Shown here one piece after another: positions 1 through 6,167 of a stretch of 6,848 nt of DNA. Positions within the stretch are counted from its first letter, which is position 1; every line of letters starts with the position of its first letter. The stretch spans positions 1 through 6,848 of the forward strand of contig VHBD01000081.1 of assembly GCA_016872125.1 (NCBI GenBank), written 5' to 3'. Below the pieces are notes generated by a model that ran no database searches, was not told where the DNA came from, and saw only the letters and a list, made by a program, of their open reading frames with translations. The stretch is from Sphingomonadales bacterium (lineage in GTDB: Bacteria; Bacteroidota; Bacteroidia; UBA7662). The position numbers were made by a program, and so were the translations under genes.

Positions 1-400
1 CCACCATGGCCAATAAGGTTGTGGGCACGGTGACCCATCGAATTCCTCTTTTGAAGAGAGCCGCGGCCAGACCACCAACATCACTCAAAGCACCCCCACC
101 AACCACCACCAATACAGATTGCTGATCGGCCTTGTGCATCAGCAGAAATTCCAGGATGGAAGACAAGGAATCCCATGACTTGGCCTCTTCGCCTGCTTTC
201 ACCACACAAAGTTGACCAGGCATAACACCAAGTAAAGACCTAGCATAGGCTTCGGTATTGGAATCCGCCAAATAAAAGCAGGTGGATGGACGCGTATCCG
301 CAATCCACTGCGCCCATGCTATTTCGGCGCTTGCAGAGAATCGGGGCGGTACACCTCCAATTGGCGACGTATACTTTCCTGATGCATGATTTGCAACCAT
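1..400 (-). CDS. aroB: 3-dehydroquinate synthase, N-terminal part (cut by the window edge)
   Basis: Cytosolic, NAD- and divalent-metal-dependent enzyme of the shikimate pathway that cyclises DAHP to 3-dehydroquinate (step 2). About 133 N-terminal residues are visible. The signature is clear: VVVGGGALSDVGG (residues 98-110) is the NAD-binding glycine loop, followed by FKRGIRWVTVPTTLLAMV, the AroB core equivalent to KRG...IPTTLLAQV. Upstream, KAGEEAKS (68-75) matches the conserved GE..K stretch. From the ATG at 400 the glycine loop begins near residue 101, about where it lies in E. coli AroB. No other in-frame ATG, GTG or TTG occurs before residue 44, so this start is favoured even though it lies 82 bases inside the upstream DAHP synthase gene and lacks a visible Shine-Dalgarno. 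The metal ligands lie beyond the window. Family assignment is firm; the exact start is less so. Confidence 0.92.
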   Translation of the reverse strand, partial: MVANHASGKYTSPIGGVPPRFSASAEIAWAQWIADTRPSTCFYLADSNTEAYARSLLGVMPGQLCVVKAGEEAKSWDSLSSILEFLLMHKADQQSVLVVVGGGALSDVGGLAAALFKRGIRWVTVPTTLLAMV

Positions 401-1467
401 TTGATAAGAAATGAAGCATCCAAACCCATCGCCTGACCGGCTGATGTACGGGTATTCAAAATTTGTTCCCAACGACGAGGCTGAAGAATCGGGAGATCAA
501 ATTCTTTCTTGATTTCACCAAGGCGATGACTGAGCTGTAACCTTTGACTAAGCAAAGTCAACAGGTCATGATCCAATTGATCCACTTCACGCCTTAATTC
601 CATGAGACTTTCCAGCTCTTCAAGATCTTGAAGATCGGTTTTGCGCAGCTTCAACCCGTTCAAGGTCACTGCCAATTGGGCGGGGGTGAGTTGTTGATCC
701 GGATCCGACCATGCGCGAGATGGATCATGATGAACCTCCAGCATCCAGCCATCGTAACACAAATCCAAAGCTATTTGCGCAAACTCCGGAACCAGCCTTG
801 CATCCCCGGTAATATGGCTGGGGTCGCAATACATGGGCAGATCCGGTCTGCGCCGACGCAATTCTATGGGAATTTCCCACTGGGGCATGTTGCGGTACGG
901 ACTGCGTTCAAAAGGAGAAAAACCGCGGTGCACCAGGGCCAACTCTCGAAGACCCAAAGCCTCCAGACGTTCCACTGCCCCCAACCACAGTTCCAAATCC
1001 GGGTTAATCGGATTTTTGACCATCACCGGTAAGGGAGAACCGGCCAGTACCTTGCCAAGTTCATCCACTAGGAAGGGATTCACCGTAGTCCTGGCACCGA
1101 TCCAAACAACATCCACCCCAAATTTCAATGCAGCCTCCGCCTGAGCTGGCTGGGCAACTTCCACAGCCAACCGCAAATTTCTTTCGAGGGTCAATTCTCG
1201 CACCCATTTCAATCCTTCTTCACCAACGCCTTCAAAACGATTGGGCCTGGTGCGAGGCTTCCATATCCCTGCCCGAATGAGATCAGGCGCAAGGGGCAAC
1301 AATCCGTTGAGGGTTAGTTCCATTTGTGCCGGTGTTTCGGCAGAGCAAGGTCCGGCAATTAGGAAGGGCCTGGAGGCACCGTTGGCCATCTGCACCGATT
1401 TACGCAGTATGCCCGGCTCGGATATCTCCGATTCCGTTGCTAGCATTACGGGACTAAGGGTGGCCAT
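319..1467 (-). CDS. bifunctional 3-deoxy-7-phosphoheptulonate synthase (type I-beta) / chorismate mutase
   Basis: Joins phosphoenolpyruvate and erythrose 4-phosphate into DAHP, the first shikimate step, and also converts chorismate to prephenate. The barrel domain spans roughly residues 30-270: LIAGPCSAET (36-45), IWKPRTRPNRFEG (68-80), GARTTVNPF (124-132), VKNPINPD (150-157), CDPSH (214-218), EVHHDPSRAWSD (244-255). Expected metal ligands C41, H218, E244 and D255 are present, with the same 26- and 11-residue spacings as Thermotoga maritima DAHP synthase. A C-terminal AroQ chorismate mutase (about 288-370) aligns without gaps to E. coli CM and keeps R292, R309, K320, R332 and Q369. The C-terminal position of the mutase is the Bacteroidota form (B. 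subtilis has it at the N terminus). In the studied Prevotella nigrescens homologue prephenate is reported to inhibit the synthase; similar control here is inference. Length 382 aa is normal. It is followed by overlapping aroB and diverges from the proline dehydrogenase gene. Confidence 0.96.
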   Translation of the reverse strand: MATLSPVMLATESEISEPGILRKSVQMANGASRPFLIAGPCSAETPAQMELTLNGLLPLAPDLIRAGIWKPRTRPNRFEGVGEEGLKWVRELTLERNLRLAVEVAQPAQAEAALKFGVDVVWIGARTTVNPFLVDELGKVLAGSPLPVMVKNPINPDLELWLGAVERLEALGLRELALVHRGFSPFERSPYRNMPQWEIPIELRRRRPDLPMYCDPSHITGDARLVPEFAQIALDLCYDGWMLEVHHDPSRAWSDPDQQLTPAQLAVTLNGLKLRKTDLQDLEELESLMELRREVDQLDHDLLTLLSQRLQLSHRLGEIKKEFDLPILQPRRWEQILNTRTSAGQAMGLDASFLIKWLQIMHQESIRRQLEVYRPDSLQAPK

Positions 1468-1527
1468 GATTCTTTAGCAAAGAAACAACCGACACGGCTA
1501 AAGGTTGCGTATGGCTATTTTTGGGCT
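1468..1527. promoter_or_regulatory. divergent intergenic region with a possible Bacteroidota -7 element
   Basis: The 60 bases between two divergent starts must hold the control signals for both genes unless these lie inside coding sequence. On the plus strand TATTTTTG (1516-1523) fits the Bacteroidota -7 consensus TAnnTTTG exactly, but no TTTG stands at the usual distance upstream. On the minus strand TTTCTTTG (rightmost base about 1484) is one mismatch from the same consensus, just upstream of the ATG at 1467. No convincing inverted repeat or strong Shine-Dalgarno is seen. Promoter assignment is tentative. Confidence 0.35.
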
Positions 1528-2706
1528 GTGCCTATCGCCAATCAACCACCTGACCGCTCCCCCGCCTATCGAAAGCTGGCTCCGCAGACCTTGCGACGGA
1601 AACTGTGGCTCTTCGGCATCATGAACCAGGCCAAAATAGTCCAAATACTGGGGTTCTTGGCGGAACGGGCCTTGAAATTTCGCCTACCGATACGGGGAAT
1701 TATTCGTGCAACCGTTTTCCAAGAATTTTGTGGGGGCGAGTCCCTTCAGAAATCCTTACCCAAAATTGCAGAACTGCAACGATCAGGGATTGGAAGCATC
1801 CCGGATTATTCGGTGGAGAGTTTGAACAGCGAAGAATTGATGGACGAGACCTTGGTTGAACTGCAGGATGCCATAACCTTTACGGTGAATCATCCCGAAA
1901 CTCCCCTCTTTGTTTTCAAGGTCACCGGCCTCGTCCATTCCGACCTCTTGGAAGCCTCTGCGAAGAACGCTTTAATCGACCCAAAACAAATTGAAGCCTT
2001 CCAACGTGGCAAGGGTAGGGTCATGAATTTGCTACGAAGGGCATCCGATTTGCAATGCCCCATCATGATTGATGCCGAAGAAAGTTGGCTTCAAGACCCT
2101 ATTGACCAAATCGTCATGGAGGCTTCGTTGGAATTCAATCGCTCCAAGGCCATTGTGATTCAAACCTTGCAGATGTACCGCCATGATCGTTTGGAATATT
2201 TGAATCAATGTTTGAAGCATGCTCAAGAAGAAGGCTATATCCCAGGCTTCAAAGTTGTTCGAGGGGCTTACATGGAAAAAGAAAGGGAAAGAGCCAGACT
2301 AATGGGGTACCCAGATCCCATTCAACCCGACAAAGAGGCTACTGACCGTGACACGCATCGGGCCATTGAGATTTTGTTGCAACACCCCATTGCGTTCTTG
2401 TGCTTAGGGACTCACAACCGTTCAACTTGTGTTTGGGCAACCGAATTAATGGAACGATTCGGTTTGGCCAAAATCAGTGAGCGAATCCTGTTTGCCCAGC
2501 TTTTGGGAATGAGCGACTCCCTGTCAGCAGAATTGGCCGATGCAGGGTACAGGGTAGCCAAATACTTGCCCTACGGCCCCGTGGACAAGGTTTTACCTTA
2601 TTTGCTCCGCAGAGCCAGAGAAAATTCTTCGGCCAAAGGAGAATTATCCAGAGAATATACCTTGTTGCTCGCGGAGCAAAGACAAAGACGCCAAGAGGCA
2701 GGCTAA
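1528..2706 (+). CDS. proline dehydrogenase (stand-alone, FAD-dependent)
   Basis: Oxidises L-proline to delta-1-pyrroline-5-carboxylate, passing electrons through FAD to the respiratory quinone pool; first step of proline catabolism. This is a monofunctional enzyme without a P5C dehydrogenase domain. Motifs in order: FQEFCGGE (64-71), KVTG (131-134), IDAEESWLQDPID (181-193), KVVRGAYMEKER (242-253), LGTHN (293-297), FAQLLGMSD (322-330), KYLPYGPVDKVLPYLLRRA (345-363) and REN (364-366). By comparison with E. coli PutA, Y346, R361 and R362 match substrate-binding Y540, R555 and R556 with the same spacing, and D182 is the likely counterpart of D370. The start is GTG at 1528. The next ATG (1621, residue 32) would remove AYRKLAPQTLRRKLWLFGI, which resembles the N terminus of Bacteroidota homologues, and the GTG gives the usual length (392 aa). 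The stop interlocks with that of converging lptD. Start uncertain, function firm. Confidence 0.93.
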   Translation: MPIANQPPDRSPAYRKLAPQTLRRKLWLFGIMNQAKIVQILGFLAERALKFRLPIRGIIRATVFQEFCGGESLQKSLPKIAELQRSGIGSIPDYSVESLNSEELMDETLVELQDAITFTVNHPETPLFVFKVTGLVHSDLLEASAKNALIDPKQIEAFQRGKGRVMNLLRRASDLQCPIMIDAEESWLQDPIDQIVMEASLEFNRSKAIVIQTLQMYRHDRLEYLNQCLKHAQEEGYIPGFKVVRGAYMEKERERARLMGYPDPIQPDKEATDRDTHRAIEILLQHPIAFLCLGTHNRSTCVWATELMERFGLAKISERILFAQLLGMSDSLSAELADAGYRVAKYLPYGPVDKVLPYLLRRARENSSAKGELSREYTLLLAEQRQRRQEAG

Positions 2707-5276
2707 CGCTGCAAATCAAACCAGTTCCGCCGCCTAATCAGCCGCAGATCCTGGAGCATTTGACCTTTAGCGTTGATGGTAAAGGTGTACGACTTATAGG
2801 TCCCAAAGGGTACCAGATTCAGGCTCATTTCCCAACAATGCAAATCCCTGTACAGATTGATCACCGTTGGGGTAAGTTTCAGGGAAACCAAATCCAAGCC
2901 TGAATTAAAAGCGATTTTCCATAAACGGGTCAAAGAAAGATCGCCGTTGAAGGTCAATGACTGTACCCATTGCTGGCCTTTGGGGTTGAGGGCCTGGTAG
3001 GTTAGGTTGTAATTAAAATTAAATCGATACGGGACATTCCAATCGATGAACATACGGTATCCATAACGCTGTATGTCATCCCATATCGACGAATCTCCGC
3101 GGTCCCACAAGAGTGGCGGCATCACCATTCGATTGGACGCAGCGCTTCCGGAGACTGCACCCCCAAATCCACCGCTTACCGTAAAGTTGGCCTGGGAAAG
3201 GGCCACGGGTTTCCACCATTGTTCGGATGCTAACCAACGGTTAATTAACCTATTATCCCCTCCCCTTTGGTAAACATCCCAAATACCAGAGAAGAGCAAA
3301 CTGAAACGGTCACCAAATTGGGTTCTCCCACCCCATTGTATCGAAGACATTTTCAGGGAATCGGCATTGAAATTATAGGCACCGCCAAAGCGAAAGGAGT
3401 CAAAAAGTTTGCGACGCTGTAGGACTTCACCGCTGTCGCCTTGGGTCCTGGTTTTGAATTCCAAGTTGTTATCAATGCTCCAATTAAGGGAGGCAGAACC
3501 GCCTGCACCAGCGACCCCGTAACCGAAGCCCGCAAAGGGGCTGTAGATACGGGTATTGCCTTGGCGATCCACCTGCACCGTTTTGTAGAAACCATAACGA
3601 GCAGCCCTGAAATCAGGGCGCCAACCCAAAGAAATCTGAGGGTTAATCACATGCCGAATAGCTGCGATTGGCCCTTTGGTGAATTGAACCAAACCAAACA
3701 AACGGGTATTCATCAGCATGCTGAATTGATAATCGTAGTTACGAAAAAAACCACGCTCGGTATCAGCTACGGCCTTACCCAACGCGGTATCGTAAGTCAA
3801 TACCGAACGGCGGTTAGTCCAGCGTTCTTGGTAGGCAAAACTTGGGGTGATTTGTACAAAATTCCCCAAGCGAAAGGACGAGGTCGAAAACGGTAAATTA
3901 TGTTGCAAACCAGCATCCAAATTCTGAATTGCATTCGAAGGGCTGAAGAGCGTATCTGCAACATTCAAAGAAGACCTCAAATTGGACTGGTACGTGAAAC
4001 CGATTTTCTCATACCATTTCTCAGCCCCTATAGCGGAGCGTTTTCGGAAAGGTTGAACCCTGGCGATGTTCAAGTTGCCCTCGGGGAAATTGACTTGCAG
4101 GCGTCTGGTTTGGGTGTTTTGGGAATGCCTGGCCGCAAGGTTTAACTGAATCGGTTTACCTGGAAAGGAGCGGCTGTATGAAACGGATGAATTCAATTGA
4201 TTATTCAAAAAGTCCGTGGTGGAGGGCGTGTTGTTCCTTAGAAAATTACTGCTTCCTGCTTGCACGGAGGCTGAAAATCTTCGGTAAGGATGCGCGCGGG
4301 CATCTTGATTATGCTGCCAGAAAACCATAAAGTCTCGTTGGCGACTGAAATCCTTGGCCTTGGTATCCCCTGATTGGAGGTTACTCCAGTTGATGTTCAG
4401 GCGACCGGATGAACGATATCTTTTGTTATATCCCAGGGTGGGGTTTAGCCTCCACCCACCGTAGGCATAAATATCGCCGCGCAGACTAAGGTCCATACTC
4501 GGGCTAATCGGCCAATAATATCCCCCGTTGCGCAGGAAAAAACCAAACTGCGGCGAGTTCCCATACTCTGGAAACAAAATGCCTGCTTTCTGACCGCGCA
4601 TAAGGGGAATTACTGCGAATGGCAGGCCGATAGGCAAAGGAATATCCAAGGCTACCAGCCTTGATGGACCGGCAATAATCCGCTTGTCCGGGATGAGCTT
4701 TGCCTTGCCCAGTTGAAGGTGAAAATGAGGATGACGAGTATCGGAGCAGGTCGTAAACAAGGTGTTACGAACGTACATATCCCCCTCGAATACCCTTTGG
4801 ACTTTGCGACCAATCACGTAGGCCTCTCCCTCACGGGTCACCAATTCGGTGATCTTACCTCGTCCTGCCACCAAATCGTATTCCATCGAGTCCGCCACAA
4901 AGCTCTGCGTACCGTCCACAAAGCGCGGGGTATCGGCCATACGCCCCAAACTATCCGCAATCGGCAAAGCCTTCAGAGACCTGCTTCGCCAATTCTGATA
5001 GGCCCGGCCGCTTTGCAATTCCATGCTTCCAAAACGAATTTTGACCTTCCCCATCAGTTGGGCTTGGTTAGAAATGAAATCCACCAAGATGGAATCTGCA
5101 GCCTCGTAATCCACCGGTTGTTCGGGCTCATCTTTGGATTTGACCCTCAGGCTATCCTTTGATGCCAAGGTTTCTTGAGCGTAAGAGCAGAGCACAGGCG
5201 CGATGGCCAAGGCCAAGCAGAGACCCAACCACCGAAATGAAGGGGAACATTGCCCAAGATGCTGGTTGTGAAGCAT
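2703..5276 (-). CDS. lptD: LPS-assembly outer membrane protein LptD (OstA family)
   Basis: Outer-membrane barrel that, with a lipoprotein partner, inserts lipopolysaccharide into the outer leaflet at the end of the Lpt bridge. From the ATG at 5276 it is 857 aa. A signal peptide (about 1-33) has basic/polar residues, the core LGLCLALAIAPVL and a likely cut after SYA. An OstA/LptA-like beta domain covers roughly 55-215, with repeated strands such as VDYEAADSILVDF and FVADSMEYDLVAGRGKITEL. The rest alternates polar and aromatic strands, as expected of a barrel, and ends near RNWFDLQR. The mature part has two cysteines, C177 (FTTCSD) and C814 (LHCWEM), in positions recalling the interdomain disulfides of E. 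coli LptD. An upstream ATG at 5333 is possible but would make the gene overlap the divergent amidase start; the chosen ATG follows AGGGAAGCAGGG and gives a compact signal peptide. The gene diverges from the amidase/MlaD unit. Family firm; start probable. Confidence 0.88.
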   Translation of the reverse strand: MLHNQHLGQCSPSFRWLGLCLALAIAPVLCSYAQETLASKDSLRVKSKDEPEQPVDYEAADSILVDFISNQAQLMGKVKIRFGSMELQSGRAYQNWRSRSLKALPIADSLGRMADTPRFVDGTQSFVADSMEYDLVAGRGKITELVTREGEAYVIGRKVQRVFEGDMYVRNTLFTTCSDTRHPHFHLQLGKAKLIPDKRIIAGPSRLVALDIPLPIGLPFAVIPLMRGQKAGILFPEYGNSPQFGFFLRNGGYYWPISPSMDLSLRGDIYAYGGWRLNPTLGYNKRYRSSGRLNINWSNLQSGDTKAKDFSRQRDFMVFWQHNQDARAHPYRRFSASVQAGSSNFLRNNTPSTTDFLNNQLNSSVSYSRSFPGKPIQLNLAARHSQNTQTRRLQVNFPEGNLNIARVQPFRKRSAIGAEKWYEKIGFTYQSNLRSSLNVADTLFSPSNAIQNLDAGLQHNLPFSTSSFRLGNFVQITPSFAYQERWTNRRSVLTYDTALGKAVADTERGFFRNYDYQFSMLMNTRLFGLVQFTKGPIAAIRHVINPQISLGWRPDFRAARYGFYKTVQVDRQGNTRIYSPFAGFGYGVAGAGGSASLNWSIDNNLEFKTRTQGDSGEVLQRRKLFDSFRFGGAYNFNADSLKMSSIQWGGRTQFGDRFSLLFSGIWDVYQRGGDNRLINRWLASEQWWKPVALSQANFTVSGGFGGAVSGSAASNRMVMPPLLWDRGDSSIWDDIQRYGYRMFIDWNVPYRFNFNYNLTYQALNPKGQQWVQSLTFNGDLSLTRLWKIAFNSGLDLVSLKLTPTVINLYRDLHCWEMSLNLVPFGTYKSYTFTINAKGQMLQDLRLIRRRNWFDLQR

Positions 5277-5291
5277 CCCTGCTTCCCTAGA

Positions 5292-5304
5292 TTTGCTGAG
5301 CAAA
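5292..5304. promoter_or_regulatory. 13-base perfect palindrome in the lptD/amidase divergent gap
   Basis: TTTGCT-G-AGCAAA has six-base arms around one central base. It lies in the 42-base gap (5277-5318) between the chosen starts of lptD and the amidase. Each arm contains TTTG read outward on its own strand, the Bacteroidota -33 box, but no TAnnTTTG follows at the expected distance on either strand. The stem has no loop and no T tract, so a terminator is unlikely. An operator for both divergent genes is an inference from position and symmetry only; a 13-base palindrome can also arise by chance. Confidence 0.3.
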
Positions 5305-5318
5305 CTTGTCAATACCGA

Positions 5319-6137
5319 ATGCCTAACCCTCATCTAACCTCAAAACTACTTCAACGGTCGCTTTGGACCACATGGTTCAGGGGAATCGCTTTGATTAGCC
5401 TCTTTTGGAGCCTTGCTTGCCCCACCCTGGGGGTCAAAGCTTACACCCTTCATCGAATCGTTCTGGATGCAGGACATGGTGGGCATGACAGCGGTTGCAA
5501 AGGCAAAGGCTCCCTCGAAAAGGTCGTCACCTTGGAAATAGCGCGAAAAGTGGCCGATCAGCTGCGTAAACGAATCCCTGGACTGCAGGTTCACCTGACC
5601 CGCAACGAAGACAAATTCATCGAACTCCACGAGAGAGCTGGCATAGCCAATCGTCTTAATGCCGACCTCTTTGTCTCCATCCATTGCAACAGCGGCGGAG
5701 TCAAAGCCCACGGGACAGAAACCTTCACCCAAGGTTTGCATGTCACTGGGGCCAACTTGAACGTCGCCAAAAGAGAAAATTCAGCGGTCCTGATGGAAAG
5801 CAATTACCTGGAGCGATACGACGGTTTCAACCCCAACGATCCCACTGCCCACATTATTTTTGAATTGTTCCAAAGCGCCTACAGAACACAAAGCCTGGAA
5901 TTGGCCCGACTCATCGAACAAAAATTCGTACACCATACCGGACGCCATAGCAGGGGAGTCAAACAAGCTGGTTTTTTGGTGCTCTACCGGACCACCATGC
6001 CCGCCATTCTTGTCGAAACGGGTTTTCTCACCCATCACGAGGAAGAGCAATTCATGCGCTCTGAACAAGGCCAAAACAAACTTTCGCTGTCGATCGCTGA
6101 AGCCATTGAGCAATACCACCATCAGAACAACCCTTGA
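5319..6137 (+). CDS. periplasmic N-acetylmuramoyl-L-alanine amidase (Amidase_3 family)
   Basis: Zinc hydrolase that cuts the bond between N-acetylmuramic acid and the stem peptide of peptidoglycan, usually for daughter-cell separation or wall turnover. From the ATG at 5319 it is 272 aa. An N-terminal signal sequence has the core GIALISLFWSLACPTLG and a likely cut after VKA (residue 41). Zinc ligands are H53 (DAGHGG), E67 (GSLEK) and H122 (SIHCN); the catalytic glutamate is E233 (VETGFLTH). Between the third ligand and the catalytic glutamate sits an insertion (about 139-190) containing KRENSAVLMESNY and IIFELFQSAY. It falls where E. coli AmiA/B/C carry an autoinhibitory helix, so the enzyme may need an activator. 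No LysM, SPOR or AMIN domain is present. An earlier in-frame ATG (5250) would run into the lptD signal-peptide region. The MlaD-type gene follows after 30 bases with no terminator, which suggests an operon. Confidence 0.93.
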   Translation: MPNPHLTSKLLQRSLWTTWFRGIALISLFWSLACPTLGVKAYTLHRIVLDAGHGGHDSGCKGKGSLEKVVTLEIARKVADQLRKRIPGLQVHLTRNEDKFIELHERAGIANRLNADLFVSIHCNSGGVKAHGTETFTQGLHVTGANLNVAKRENSAVLMESNYLERYDGFNPNDPTAHIIFELFQSAYRTQSLELARLIEQKFVHHTGRHSRGVKQAGFLVLYRTTMPAILVETGFLTHHEEEQFMRSEQGQNKLSLSIAEAIEQYHHQNNP

Positions 6138-6167
6138 CCAAGGAAAATCTCCCCCTAAAACCAACCT

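Noticed and set aside
1511..1624. A 37-codon ATG frame ahead of proline dehydrogenase, ending in TGA that overlaps the in-frame ATG at 1621 (ATGA)
   Set aside because: It looks like a coupled leader peptide, but it overlaps the likely GTG-started N terminus, which resembles the family. Its peptide has no regulatory proline or aromatic run, and the ATGA contact is probably chance.
3441..3896. Plus-strand open frame of 151 codons inside lptD
   Set aside because: It lies wholly antisense to a clear barrel gene, and its product shows no motif, domain or signal sequence.
4713..5162. Plus-strand open frame of 149 codons inside the N-terminal part of lptD
   Set aside because: It is antisense to the well-supported OstA-like domain and its translation resembles no family I know.
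5250..5318. Longer amidase start at the ATG of 5250
   Set aside because: It would add 23 residues ahead of the signal sequence and overlap the lptD start region on the other strand. The ATG at 5319 gives a normal signal peptide.
5277..5333. Longer lptD start at the ATG of 5333
   Set aside because: It adds 19 residues before a complete signal peptide and overlaps the amidase start. The ATG at 5276 has a purine-rich stretch upstream.
5409..5420. Lipobox-like SLAC in the amidase signal sequence
   Set aside because: The -3 position is serine instead of leucine, and a good signal peptidase I site (VKA) follows, so a lipoprotein is unlikely.
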